This document shows, in pieces, positions 42,264 to 51,265 of a DNA stretch of 64,000 nucleotides. Numbering within the stretch: position 1 is the stretch's first letter; each line of letters begins with the position of its first letter. A program made the translations under genes and the position numbers. This DNA is from Bacteroidota bacterium (lineage in GTDB: Bacteria; Bacteroidota; Bacteroidia; Sphingobacteriales; Sphingobacteriaceae), in NCBI GenBank assembly GCA_013288235.1, contig JABDCF010000004.1, forward strand, positions 1 through 64,000. The letters are read 5' to 3'. Below the pieces are notes generated by a model. That model was not told the origin of the DNA and ran no database searches. It saw only the letters and a list, made by a program, of their open reading frames with translations.

Positions 42264-44048
42264 ATGGAACGACATACCTATAACACCGGCATAATTGGCA
42301 ACTGCGCTTTTTTGGCCCATATAAATAAAAATACCAATGTAGATTGGCTTTGCTGGCCCCGATTTGACAGTACGTTTATTTTCGGTGGCCTGCTTGATAG
42401 CAAAAAAGGCGGCGCATTTTCAATTTTGCCCCTTGAAGATTATACATCACATCAATATTACCTTGAAAACACCAATGTACTGATCACTGAGATCACCGCA
42501 AAAAGCGGCAGCAGTTACCGGATAACCGATTTTGCCCCACGTTATTTTGAGCACCAGCGTTATTATAAGCCGCTGATGCTGATTCGTAAAATTGAACCAC
42601 TCGAGGGTACACCGCAAATTGTTGTTAAGTGTGAGCCTGTTTCTGACTATGGCAACACTAAACTGCATGTAAACCGCGGCAGCAACCACATTCAATTTTT
42701 GGGAGGTGATGAAAACATGCGGCTCACAACCAATATACCAATTAGCTATGTTTTTGATGAACAGCCCTTTGTGTTGAATGATAGCCGCTACCTGGTACTA
42801 ACCTATGGCGAACCCCTTGAAGCGCCTTTAATAAGCACGGCCGAGCGTTTTTTGCGCGAAACCATTCAATACTGGCGCACCTGGATAAAGCACTCATCCA
42901 TAGCTACTTATTACCAGCCGTTTGTGATACGGTCGGCGCTGGCATTAAAAATCCACCAGTTTGAAGATACTGGTGCTATAATTGCAGCAAGTACCACCAG
43001 TTTGCCTGAGTCGCCGGGAAGTGGCCGCAACTGGGATTACCGCTATTGCTGGCTGCGCGACACTTACTATGTAATTACAGCGCTCAATCACATCGGCCAT
43101 TTTGAAGAAATGGAAAAATATTTTGGCTACGTGGCCGACATCTCGTTCAATGAAAAAGACAGGTACCAGCCACTATACGGCGTTACCGGTAATAAAATAC
43201 TTACCGAAGACATACTAACCGAACTGGAAGGCTATATGGGTAACCAACCGGTACGGGTTGGCAACCAGGCTTATGAGCATATCCAAAACGATATTTACGG
43301 GCAGGTAATGATCTCGCTTCTGCCTCTTTATACCGACCATAGGTTTATATTTTCAGAAAGGAAGGATTCGATAAGATGGATAGATTTCCTGCTGAATAAA
43401 ATAGAGCGTACTATTGATGAGAAAGACGCCGGCATATGGGAATTCCGGAATATGGCTGATATACACTGCTATAGTAACCTGTTTCAGTGGGCGGGTGCGT
43501 CGGCGGCAGAAAAGATGGCGCGTACCATTGATAATCAGAAGTTGGTTAAAAAGGCACTATCATTAAAAAAACGGGCAGCCAAACATATCGAAAGCTGCTA
43601 TGACCCGGTGAGGAAAGTTTACACAAATGCGGCGGGCGGTACCAATCTTGATGCCAGCACACTACAGCTGATCATGATGAATTACCTTGACCCTGCGTCA
43701 GAACGTGCCAAAAACCATTTAAATGCATTGGAGAAAGAACTAAGAACACCAAACGGCTTATTTTACAGGTATTTATATAAAGATGATTTTGGCAAGCCTA
43801 AAACCACCTTCCTGATATGCGCATTTTGGTACGTTGAGGCGCTGGCCAGCGTAGGCCGGATAGAGGATGCACAACACGAATTTGCAAACCTGCTGCAATA
43901 TTCAAACCATTTATTGCTTTTCAGCGAAGATGTGGATGAAAATGATGGCAGCCAATGGGGTAATTTCCCGCAAGCATATAGTCATGTGGGATTGATGAAT
44001 GCAGCTTACCGGATTGCGATGAAATTAGACAGGCCGGTATTTTTGTGA
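42264..44048 (+). CDS. Glycoside hydrolase family 15 (glucoamylase/trehalase-like)
   Basis: I start at ATG 42264 (MERHTYNTGIIGN, 594 residues), which is where family homology begins. The longer frame from 42132 runs through the inverted repeat and adds 44 unlikely residues. The N-terminal supersandwich has CAFLAHINKNTNVDWLCWPRFDS. The (alpha/alpha)6 barrel has SPGSGRNWDYRYCWLRDTYYV, with the catalytic acid region around EGYMGNQPVRVGNQAY, and a late NFPQAYSHVGLMNAAYR. Bacterial proteins of this type include GH15 trehalases. It is convergent with the trehalose synthase-phosphatase fusion, so trehalose is a plausible substrate. Confidence 0.9.
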   Translation: MERHTYNTGIIGNCAFLAHINKNTNVDWLCWPRFDSTFIFGGLLDSKKGGAFSILPLEDYTSHQYYLENTNVLITEITAKSGSSYRITDFAPRYFEHQRYYKPLMLIRKIEPLEGTPQIVVKCEPVSDYGNTKLHVNRGSNHIQFLGGDENMRLTTNIPISYVFDEQPFVLNDSRYLVLTYGEPLEAPLISTAERFLRETIQYWRTWIKHSSIATYYQPFVIRSALALKIHQFEDTGAIIAASTTSLPESPGSGRNWDYRYCWLRDTYYVITALNHIGHFEEMEKYFGYVADISFNEKDRYQPLYGVTGNKILTEDILTELEGYMGNQPVRVGNQAYEHIQNDIYGQVMISLLPLYTDHRFIFSERKDSIRWIDFLLNKIERTIDEKDAGIWEFRNMADIHCYSNLFQWAGASAAEKMARTIDNQKLVKKALSLKKRAAKHIESCYDPVRKVYTNAAGGTNLDASTLQLIMMNYLDPASERAKNHLNALEKELRTPNGLFYRYLYKDDFGKPKTTFLICAFWYVEALASVGRIEDAQHEFANLLQYSNHLLLFSEDVDENDGSQWGNFPQAYSHVGLMNAAYRIAMKLDRPVFL

Positions 44049-44118
44049 GCCAAGAATCAAGAGCCATAAATCAAGACAAAAGTGGCTCCCGGTTCTTGAT
44101 CCTTGAATCCTGGCTCCG
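44049..44118. repeat. Hairpin with CAAGAATCAAGAGCC word repeat at convergent ends
   Basis: GAGCCAAGAATCAAGAGCC on one side and GGTTCTTGATCCTTG followed by AATCCTGGCTC on the other are rough inverses. The unit begins immediately after the GH15 stop and runs into the 3' end of the trehalose gene, whose last codons (SRIKNREP) are encoded by the repeat. Confidence 0.65.
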
Positions 44119-46290
44119 TGTAAACCCCGTGAGCAGTTTACGCACTTCAGCCGGGTTGCGTAAATAAAACTTTGCTGCGGAAAAGTTGCTGCCTACTTTT
44201 ACACTTATAGCGCCATCAGGCAATGCCTTAAATAAGTCCTCATCCGTATAATCATCGCCAAAGGCTATAATGAAATCATAGTCATTTTTATCAATGAGGG
44301 TTAACGCTGCCTTTCCTTTATTTATTTCTACATTTTTTATCTCAAGCACTTTATCACCCGACAAAAGCTGGAGGCCCTTATCGCTGGCTAAGTATTTTAA
44401 GTTGTTCATCAGCTCGTTTGCGCGCAGTTCGCCGAGGCCTTTTTGAGCGTTGCGGTAGTGCCACACCAGTGAGTAGCTTTTCTCTTCGATAAACGACCCG
44501 GGGGTGCGATCTACATAAGTTTCCAGTAAAGGATAAATATCATGTTTCCAATTATCGGTTAGCCCGCTGATTTTATGCCAGGTCGTATTTTCTTGCTTAA
44601 ACCACGAACCATGTTCAGCAATGAGATAAAGCTTACTATCATCAAACCATTCGCTTAAGTTTTCGTGTTTACGGCCACTTATCAATACAACTTCATTGGC
44701 CGGATCGCTTGTGAGCTCTTTTAACAGATCGTATAACTCCTGGTCTGGCGATGCCTGTTGGATATTTGACCTGAATCCTACCAATGTGCCGTCATAATCT
44801 AAAAATATGATACGCTTATTCGTATTATGGTAGCGGTTTATTATCGATTGCTCCGTGGCTCCGCTTACGTGCCTGGTTTGCATTGATCGTTGTAATTGTT
44901 TAACCTCTTTCAGCTTATCCATAAATATCTTCACCCAATGCGATACGTTAAACTTTGCAACAATTTGCCGCATGGCACGCATCCGTACCTGCTGCTCATC
45001 CAATGGCATATTAACCGCTGTTATAATGGCATTGCAGACTTCTTCGGCATTATTGGGGTTTACAATAAGCGCATCGATCAACTCTTTTGATGCACCGGCC
45101 ATCTCACTTAAAATTAAAACACCGTCATCGTTTATCCGGCTGGCTACAAACTCCTTACTTACCAGGTTCATACCATCGCGCATCGGGGTAACCAGGCAAA
45201 CATCAGCAACACTGTACATAGCCGACAGTATTTCAATAGGGATTGAGCGATAGTAATAGTTTATAGGGTTCCATTCAATGGTACGGTATATGGAATTGAT
45301 ATTCCCCACCCTTTTGTCTATCTCATCTCTTAAGTGCGCATACTGTGGTACCGAGTCCCTTGAAGGTACCACAATCATATAAAGCGCTATTTTGCCCTTA
45401 TATTCCGGATACTGCTGTAACAAAAGCTCAAATGCCTGCAATCGCTGTAATATACCTTTGCTATAGTCAAGCCGGTCGATAGAGATAATTAGCTTGCAAT
45501 CTTTAAAGTTATCTTTGATCAACTCAGCCTGGACTTTTACAGCATTTTTAAGCGGTAGTGCCGCGTATTTTTTATCATCGATACCCATCGGGAAAGATTC
45601 AATAACAACCGACCTTTCATCGTATGTAATAACGTTTGCCGACGCGGTTACAGGCAATAACCTTGCAGCAGTATTTAAGAAGTGCTTTACATCATCAAAA
45701 GTATGGAAGCCAATAAGATCTGCGCCGAATATGCCTTTAAGCAATTCATCGCGCCAGGGAATAAGCCTGAACATCTCATACGAGGGGAAAGGGATATGCT
45801 GAAAAAAGCCAATGGAGACATCGGGCATACAGTTTCTGACCATACCGGGCACCAGTAGCAACTGATAGTCGTGTATCCATATTACATCTCCCGGCTCCGC
45901 AACTTTTAATATGGCATCTTTAAATTTATTGTTCACTGCCCTGTAGCAATCCCAGTTTGATTTTTTATAATAGGCATAGGTTGAGGAATAATAATGAAAA
46001 ACCGGCCATAGCACATCATTCGAAAAACCTTCATAATATTCATTGATCTCTTCCTGCGATAAAAATACAGGTTGTAGTTTTAGTTCGGAAAGTTGGTTAA
46101 TAACCTTGTCCCTGTCTTCGCCTTCCGTAATCTCAATCCCCGGCCAGCCGATCCATAAATTATTTCCTTTTTTATAGATCGACCCCAAGCCGGTGGCCAA
46201 GCCTCCCTCGCTTGGCGACAAGGTATATTCATCTTCATTTTTTGATATTTTTACAGGCAGCCTGTTTGAAACAATTATTGTTTTAGACAT
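44071..46290 (-). CDS. Bifunctional trehalose-6-phosphate synthase/phosphatase (OtsA-OtsB fusion)
   Basis: I start at the Met at 46290 (MSKTIIVSNRLPV, 739 residues), seven codons inside the longest frame, because the GT20 domain begins there. The N-terminal GT20 glycosyltransferase (about 1-470) has GGLATGLGS, WIGWPG, VWIHDYQLLLVPGMVR and the GMNLVSKEFVASR donor site. The C-terminal HAD phosphatase (about 490-725) has FLDYDGTLVGF and GDDYTDEDLF. It makes trehalose from UDP-glucose and glucose 6-phosphate, as an osmoprotectant or carbon store. The last residues come from a word-repeat element. Confidence 0.95.
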   Translation of the reverse strand: MSKTIIVSNRLPVKISKNEDEYTLSPSEGGLATGLGSIYKKGNNLWIGWPGIEITEGEDRDKVINQLSELKLQPVFLSQEEINEYYEGFSNDVLWPVFHYYSSTYAYYKKSNWDCYRAVNNKFKDAILKVAEPGDVIWIHDYQLLLVPGMVRNCMPDVSIGFFQHIPFPSYEMFRLIPWRDELLKGIFGADLIGFHTFDDVKHFLNTAARLLPVTASANVITYDERSVVIESFPMGIDDKKYAALPLKNAVKVQAELIKDNFKDCKLIISIDRLDYSKGILQRLQAFELLLQQYPEYKGKIALYMIVVPSRDSVPQYAHLRDEIDKRVGNINSIYRTIEWNPINYYYRSIPIEILSAMYSVADVCLVTPMRDGMNLVSKEFVASRINDDGVLILSEMAGASKELIDALIVNPNNAEEVCNAIITAVNMPLDEQQVRMRAMRQIVAKFNVSHWVKIFMDKLKEVKQLQRSMQTRHVSGATEQSIINRYHNTNKRIIFLDYDGTLVGFRSNIQQASPDQELYDLLKELTSDPANEVVLISGRKHENLSEWFDDSKLYLIAEHGSWFKQENTTWHKISGLTDNWKHDIYPLLETYVDRTPGSFIEEKSYSLVWHYRNAQKGLGELRANELMNNLKYLASDKGLQLLSGDKVLEIKNVEINKGKAALTLIDKNDYDFIIAFGDDYTDEDLFKALPDGAISVKVGSNFSAAKFYLRNPAEVRKLLTGFTRSQDSRIKNREPLLS

Positions 46291-46365
46291 AACGGATATA
46301 TAGAAGCACAAATAATTAGTGCCTCATTAAAAAGGTTTATCCTATACAGTTTGTTTTAAAATGAA

Positions 46366-46400
46366 TAAAAAAAGCCCCTGGTCCGAAAACCAGGGGCTTG
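46366..46400 (-). terminator. Intrinsic terminator of the secreted-protein gene
   Basis: AAGCCCCTGG at 46372-46381 pairs perfectly with CCAGGGGCTT at 46390-46399 around an eight-base loop. On the minus strand a run of seven Ts follows. It separates the gene at 46428 from the trehalose gene downstream. Confidence 0.88.
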
Positions 46401-46427
46401 TAACTGAATGAAATAAAATTTGGAAGG

Positions 46428-46910
46428 TTATTTTACTTGTTTAAAAAACTCGATGTCTCCTGAACCTGTTACCCTAACCAAAACTTCATGTCTGTCGTTT
46501 TTCAGGTCAACAAAGTACGATGTAGCGTCAATGTCCCTGTTCAAAGCCTCATTGGCCTGGTAAACAATAACATTACCTGCTGCATAGCCTTTGTATTCAT
46601 CAGCTATCAGTTTTTGTGATTTAGCAGGGATGGCATTATAGCCAATAACCTGGGTAGTCCCTAAGAAATCACCTGCAGGGGTATAAAATGCGGTTTTCTT
46701 TACGCCATCAATGATGAAATCGGCTTTCTGGCAATTTTTTGTTTCAGTCCATACTACATTTTGTGCATTTGCAAAATCAGCAGTAAACTCTTGTTGTACG
46801 GCATATGAAACATTAACAGCAGTTTCAGTAACCTTTTTACCACCGTCGGCAGCAAATACATTAACGCTGAACAAAGCAGCGGTTGCGATTGTTAAAAATA
46901 TCTTTTTCAT
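46428..46910 (-). CDS. Secreted protein of unknown function (BLIP-like/PepSY-like pattern)
   Basis: The 160-residue protein has a signal peptide (MKKIFLTIATAALFSVNVFA). The mature part has VQQEFTADFANAQNVVW, DGVKKTAFYTPAGDFLGTT and ADEYKGYAAGNVIVYQ, then a strand-rich end with YFVDLKNDRHEVLVRVTG. This order of F-x-x-A-x-N-V-x-W followed by a helix and sheet is common in Bacteroidota small periplasmic proteins of the PepSY-like type. Function is unknown. It is a single gene with its own terminator. Confidence 0.75.
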   Translation of the reverse strand: MKKIFLTIATAALFSVNVFAADGGKKVTETAVNVSYAVQQEFTADFANAQNVVWTETKNCQKADFIIDGVKKTAFYTPAGDFLGTTQVIGYNAIPAKSQKLIADEYKGYAAGNVIVYQANEALNRDIDATSYFVDLKNDRHEVLVRVTGSGDIEFFKQVK

Positions 46911-47289
46911 GGTTGTTTTAAATTTTAAATCCGCAACAAAAGTATGATAAATTTATTAAAGCAGAAATTATTAAGATATTTTTATGAATATTTTATAATT
47001 TAAGTGGTTTTAAGGTGATAATTTTAAATTTTCACAAATCACTTAGTGTATTTTTTACAATATGTCAATGAAAAAATGGCCATAAAACTGCATTCACATT
47101 AAATAAATGGCTTTTTTACTTTAAATTAACGTTGAAATTATCATTTAAATGTCATTAAAACATTTATGAAGAGATGGAGTCGTTTGAAAGTTGAAAAGTT
47201 GTAAGGTTAAAACGTTAAAAGTAAATTTTCCACTTCGCTATTAAATATGCAAAGCCAACTTTACAACCTTCCAACATTACAACACCCCC
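46911..47289. other. 379-bp AT-rich intergenic region
   Basis: The first 250 bp are plain AT-rich DNA with a TACTTTTG box (minus strand) near 46939 that could serve the secreted-protein gene. From 47186 to 47288 there is a word-repeat hairpin. No coding sequence is seen. Confidence 0.5.
47186..47288. repeat. Hairpin with GTTGTAAGGTT word repeat
   Basis: GTTGAAAAGTTGTAAGGTT faces CCAACTTTACAACCTTCCAA followed by CATTACAAC across a short loop. The words repeat within each arm. The right arm abuts the stop codon of the SDR gene. Confidence 0.6.
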
Positions 47290-48096
47290 TCAACCATTGT
47301 CAGCAAAGCCGGGGTACAGGGTCATGCCTCCATCCATAAATATAGTGGTGCCTGTAATGTAATCAGCTTCATCGGATGCCAGCCAGGTAGCCAGTTTGCC
47401 AATATCATCCGGTTCGCCTATGCGGTTATAAGGGATAAGAGTAAGTAATTTAGTTAACGCTTCGGGCGTATCCCAGGCTGATTTATTTATCGGTGTTTGT
47501 ATGGCGCCCGGGCCTATGGCAACTACGCGTATTTTATGCGGCGCCAGTTCCTGTGCTATGCTTTTCATAAACATATTAATACCGCCTTTGCTCGTTGCAT
47601 AGTTTACATGGCCTGCCCATGGAATCACCTCGTGTACGCTGCTCATGCAAATTATTTTACCCGCTGCTTTGCTCCTTTCAGGTATTACGCCTCTTTTTAT
47701 AAATTCTTTAGCGGCTTCACGTGCACATAAAAACTGGCCGGTAAGATTTATGCTGATGACGGTATTCCATTGCTCCAAAGTCATATCCACAAAACGCGAA
47801 TCCCTTTGCAGGCCGGCATTATTTACCAATATATCAATAGTGCCGTATTGTTGATACATTTCAGCAAACATGGCAAGCACGTCATCTTCTTTACTTATAT
47901 CCGCGTGGATGGCATAAGCTGTTCCGCCAGCTGCGGTTATTTCGTCAACTGTTTGTTCAGCAACTTCATGCGCATCCACATGGTTAATAATTACGTTAGC
48001 ACCTGCCGCAGCAAGCGCCAAAGCTACGCCTTTGCCTATACCGCTATCTGCGCCCGTTACTAACGCCGATTGTCCTTTTAATGATGTTGAGTTCAT
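47290..48096 (-). CDS. SDR-family oxidoreductase, glucose 1-dehydrogenase-like
   Basis: The 268-residue classical SDR has TGADSGIGKGVAL as the nucleotide motif (about 14-26), NNAG at about 91-94, catalytic Ser in CMSSVHE and Tyr-Lys in YATSK. The C-terminus is TGTTIFMDGGM. It resembles the glucose 1-dehydrogenase group, but substrate within this family cannot be called by sequence alone. It is the first gene on the minus strand in its segment; the amino-acid aldolase-like gene lies 184 bp upstream. Confidence 0.88.
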   Translation of the reverse strand: MNSTSLKGQSALVTGADSGIGKGVALALAAAGANVIINHVDAHEVAEQTVDEITAAGGTAYAIHADISKEDDVLAMFAEMYQQYGTIDILVNNAGLQRDSRFVDMTLEQWNTVISINLTGQFLCAREAAKEFIKRGVIPERSKAAGKIICMSSVHEVIPWAGHVNYATSKGGINMFMKSIAQELAPHKIRVVAIGPGAIQTPINKSAWDTPEALTKLLTLIPYNRIGEPDDIGKLATWLASDEADYITGTTIFMDGGMTLYPGFADNG

Positions 48097-48279
48097 AGGT
48101 GTTTATGTCTTTTTTAGTTGACGCAATTTACCTTATAAGCTCAATAAATTGAAGCTGTTATGCAAAATCATTTCAACATGTCTTAAAAACATAGCATGAG
48201 ACGGGATACGAAGGCCACAGCGCATCAACGGAGGGCACATTGGAACAGGTATCGCCCGGCTTTGATATCCTTACCAAAC

Positions 48280-49395
48280 CTAAACGGTTATTTTACGGTC
48301 TCGGGCAATGTTTTTCCAATCTCCGTTCGTTTTATTACTCTCAATGGCAATTACCCGTTCATATAAGGCTATTGTGGGGCATATATGGTATGGCAGCCCA
48401 TAAAACACATCACCTACCTTGTACTTATGATTTTTGCCTGCATCAGCTACCAAATGCTCTTCACTTTGACTAGTCATTATCAGCTCCGGCGCGTTTAAAA
48501 AATAAACACGTTTGCTCAGTTCATTTTCAGCCGCTATAGATTTATGGCCGAGATCCAGGCATATTTTGGTTTCATCAGGCAAAGATATTATCCTGCTTAC
48601 CACCAAAGCAGCAGTTAAAAATGGCTGTTCAGCTAACATGGTTTGATAACCTTTGTCCCAATAAACAAAAGTGCCCGGACTGCATTCAATTTTATTCCGT
48701 TTAGCATGGATAGGGAATGTTGGTGAACCACCAGCTACGATCACAGGTTCGTGATAACCTAAATGCACCAGGTTTGCCTGTAATTTACTTACCGGGGCAA
48801 AACACTCATTACACTCATCAGTACGGACATTAAAGTCGGCATCGTGAAGGTGGCCGTCATATGCGTGCAAACCTACCGGTTTTATGCCAGGTAGCAGGTC
48901 GCAATCAACATAAAGCTGTAACGCAGCTTTTCCGGGCGCTATCCCTGTCCGATCCTGGCCAATATTCAGGTCGATATATACCTTTGTAATTATCTTATTT
49001 TTTACCGCGGTCGCAGATATTTCAACAGCCGCACTTATGTTATCGACAAGGCAAGAAAATTTAGTTTCCGGATAAGTTATTATCAACTTTACAAACCGTT
49101 TTAGCTTAGGCCCTATAGGTTGGTAAGCAAGCAAAACATCGGGCGCTTTGCATATTGCCAACATCTCTGCTTCAGCAATTGTGGCGCATTTAAACTTATG
49201 GATACCCGCCTCGAGCATTAATAGTACAACCTCTTTGCTTTTATAAGTTTTAGCATGGGGCCGCAACCGGGAAACGTCATCTATCATACTTTTCAGTATT
49301 TTGATGTTTTGTTTTACCCTATCGGGATAAACCACTAATGCAGGCGTATCTAAGCTTTCAATATCGTTGATATTGTACCAATCGTTTGCTGTCAT
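48280..49395 (-). CDS. PLP-dependent D-threonine aldolase-like enzyme (alanine racemase fold)
   Basis: The 371-residue protein carries an alanine-racemase-type TIM barrel with PLP on Lys 49 in RPHAKTYKS, preceded by the LDTPALVVY entry strand. The C-terminal beta domain has the metal-binding His and Cys of D-threonine aldolases in YGLPYHICPTIALYE. Typical reactions split D-threonine or a 3-hydroxy-D-amino acid into glycine and an aldehyde. DHLC-like dehydratases share the layout, so the precise substrate is open. No operon partner is close. Confidence 0.87.
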   Translation of the reverse strand: MTANDWYNINDIESLDTPALVVYPDRVKQNIKILKSMIDDVSRLRPHAKTYKSKEVVLLMLEAGIHKFKCATIAEAEMLAICKAPDVLLAYQPIGPKLKRFVKLIITYPETKFSCLVDNISAAVEISATAVKNKIITKVYIDLNIGQDRTGIAPGKAALQLYVDCDLLPGIKPVGLHAYDGHLHDADFNVRTDECNECFAPVSKLQANLVHLGYHEPVIVAGGSPTFPIHAKRNKIECSPGTFVYWDKGYQTMLAEQPFLTAALVVSRIISLPDETKICLDLGHKSIAAENELSKRVYFLNAPELIMTSQSEEHLVADAGKNHKYKVGDVFYGLPYHICPTIALYERVIAIESNKTNGDWKNIARDRKITV

Positions 49396-49571
49396 CTAAT
49401 TATACTTAAGAATTTTACAACCATTTAGCGAACTTATTACAGCTACTGCTGTTAGCTATTCGCTAAACACAAATTTCCTGTTTTTAACTTAGCTATCGCA
49501 AGAAAAAACATTAAACAGGAAAGTAAAGACATTATTTCCTACATTTATACTTTAATACAAAAACTAAATTT

Positions 49572-49823
49572 ATGGACATCCAAATTTCAACAATCAAGCT
49601 TTATCAAATAATTAAAGATAAAACTGATGATAAGACTGCTGAAGATGTTGTTAATGCGCTCCAGGCTACAATTAAAGAAGAAGTAAAAATTGAGGCTACC
49701 AATCAAATAAAAGATCTGAAAATAGATATTATTGACAGAATAGGAAGCGCAAAAATTCAAACTATCCTTTGGGTTGTTGGAGTTGGGGTATTACAATTGG
49801 TTGCCCGTTATTTTCTCAAATAA
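49572..49823 (+). CDS. Small coiled-coil tail-anchored protein (CCDC90-like)
   Basis: The 83-residue protein has a cytoplasmic helix-rich part with a coiled coil at about 30-62 (ATIKEEVKIEATNQIKDLKID). A single C-terminal membrane helix follows at about 64-80 (IQTILWVVGVGVLQLVARYF). The arrangement matches the compact CCDC90/DUF1640-type proteins, whose eukaryotic relatives include mitochondrial calcium-uniporter regulators. The bacterial role is unknown. It converges on the RidA gene with a 35-bp gap. Confidence 0.65.
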   Translation: MDIQISTIKLYQIIKDKTDDKTAEDVVNALQATIKEEVKIEATNQIKDLKIDIIDRIGSAKIQTILWVVGVGVLQLVARYFLK

Positions 49824-49858
49824 AAACTACTCTGGTCACCTTATACACAATATATTTC

Positions 49859-50323
49859 CTAAAACAACTCAAACAAAGCCTCTATCTCGACAGGTATATT
49901 ATCAGGCAACGAGCCCATGCCAACGGCACTGCGTACCCCTATCCCGTTATCTTCGCCCCAAACTTTTGCAAATAATTCACTGCAACCATTAATAATAAAA
50001 GGGTGTTTTTCAAAATCGGGCGTACAGTTAACCATGCCCAAAACCTTTATTACCCGTTTCACTTTATCAAAGCTACCCAGATTAGCTTTTATAGTTGCCA
50101 ATATGGCCAAACCCACCTGGCGGGCGGCCAGCTTTCCTTCCTCCGGTGTTATTTTTTCGCCAATGCGGCCAATTATAAGTGTGCCATCATCCTGAACAGT
50201 GCCGTGGCCCGATACATACAGATATTTCCCATCTATTAAACAGGGTTTGTAAACACCCAACGGCTTTGGTGCCGGAGGTAAGTTGAGCCCTAATGCAGCA
50301 AAATTTTGATCAGCAGTATTCAT
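49859..50323 (-). CDS. RidA-family protein
   Basis: I start at the Met at 50323 (MNTADQNFAALG, 154 residues), because the 18 preceding codons do not match the family. The YjgF/RidA-like fold is seen in VYKPCLIDGKYLYVSGHGTVQDDG and KLAARQVGLAILATIKANLGSFDKVKRVIKVLG, with RSAVGMGSLPDNIPVEIEALFEL at the end. RidA proteins hydrolyse reactive enamines and imines. This longer version belongs to the YjgF-like endoribonuclease-labelled group rather than to canonical 130-residue RidA. A terminator at 50354-50387 separates it from the gene upstream. Confidence 0.9.
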   Translation of the reverse strand: MNTADQNFAALGLNLPPAPKPLGVYKPCLIDGKYLYVSGHGTVQDDGTLIIGRIGEKITPEEGKLAARQVGLAILATIKANLGSFDKVKRVIKVLGMVNCTPDFEKHPFIINGCSELFAKVWGEDNGIGVRSAVGMGSLPDNIPVEIEALFELF

Positions 50324-50353
50324 TTTATAAAACAATGTTGTAAACGCAAAACT

Positions 50354-50387
50354 AAAATAAAAAGCCGGGTATCTCACGCCCGGCTTT
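50354..50387 (-). terminator. Intrinsic terminator
   Basis: AAAGCCGGG at 50361-50369 pairs with CCCGGCTTT at 50379-50387; on the minus strand a T-rich tail follows. It ends the DoxX-like gene at 50442-51230. Confidence 0.8.
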
Positions 50388-50441
50388 ACCTTTTAAATCA
50401 AAAAATCAACTATATCAAAATTTAAGGGTCACAGTTTATTG

Positions 50442-51230
50442 CTATGATGTAACCAATGTATTTCTCGTTTTTAATGAAACTCTGGGTAATGCAAACCATA
50501 ACGCCAGTATAGCGCCATAGCTCCCCCCTCTTTCTATCCATTCAAATAATTCCCAGTGAGGGTAAAAAAGCTCTGTCCCTATCTTCCATATAAAAAAAGC
50601 AAATATTAATGGGCGAAGCGGGCGGATAATTACTGTACACGCGGCTACGATCTCAAATATCCCAACCATATGCGCAACTAACGCCGGGTTTGAAAAACCA
50701 ATGGAGGCGTACTGCCCCATAATCCCCTTCTTTTCGATCAGGTTAAGCCATCCATGACCAAAAAGCAACAGAAAAACCACCGCTTTTAAACAATTAATAA
50801 CTTTTTCGAGTATTTCCGTCTTAATAGTACTATTTGGCTTCAGAAGCCTGAAAAACCTTTTAAATTCTTTTTCACTATTGCTACTTAAAATGAGCAATGC
50901 CAATGGCGCGCCGAAATTACCGGCGCGCTCAATAAATTCGGCAAAAGGTTCGCCAGACATTGGCCTTAGAAAGGCAGTGACCGCACCCCATATCACAAGC
51001 CACCATGTAATTGCTCGTGTAGGGTATATCAACAATGATAATCCCATTAATATATCAACGGTGCCTACTACAGGCATAAGTGAATATGCCGTATTATGCG
51101 CTATACCAAAAACGGCAAAATAGTTGCACCATATTTGTTTGGTAATTATACCAAACGAGCCATGCCCAATAAAACACATTGCGGCTGCAAAACGCAATGT
51201 GTAATATATTTTTCTATCGTTCTGTAACAT
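50442..51230 (-). CDS. Integral membrane protein with two DoxX-like repeats
   Basis: The 262-residue protein has about eight helices and shows an internal duplication. CFIGHGSFGIITKQIW, MPVVGTVDILMGLSLL and EFIERAGNFGAPLALL in the first half correspond to LLFGHGWLNLIEKKGI, VGIFEIVAACTVI and EWIERGGSYGAILALW in the second. Each half resembles a four-helix DoxX/DoxD-type unit. Single-domain DoxX proteins act with thiosulfate or sulfhydryl oxidation; the role of this fused form is unknown. Confidence 0.75.
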   Translation of the reverse strand: MLQNDRKIYYTLRFAAAMCFIGHGSFGIITKQIWCNYFAVFGIAHNTAYSLMPVVGTVDILMGLSLLIYPTRAITWWLVIWGAVTAFLRPMSGEPFAEFIERAGNFGAPLALLILSSNSEKEFKRFFRLLKPNSTIKTEILEKVINCLKAVVFLLLFGHGWLNLIEKKGIMGQYASIGFSNPALVAHMVGIFEIVAACTVIIRPLRPLIFAFFIWKIGTELFYPHWELFEWIERGGSYGAILALWFALPRVSLKTRNTLVTS

Positions 51231-51265
51231 GATATTAATTCATTCGACTATATTACAAACTTTTA

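Noticed and set aside
46911-47180. Hidden small gene in the AT-rich gap
   Set aside because: No frame with a start, ribosome-binding site and recognisable composition was found.
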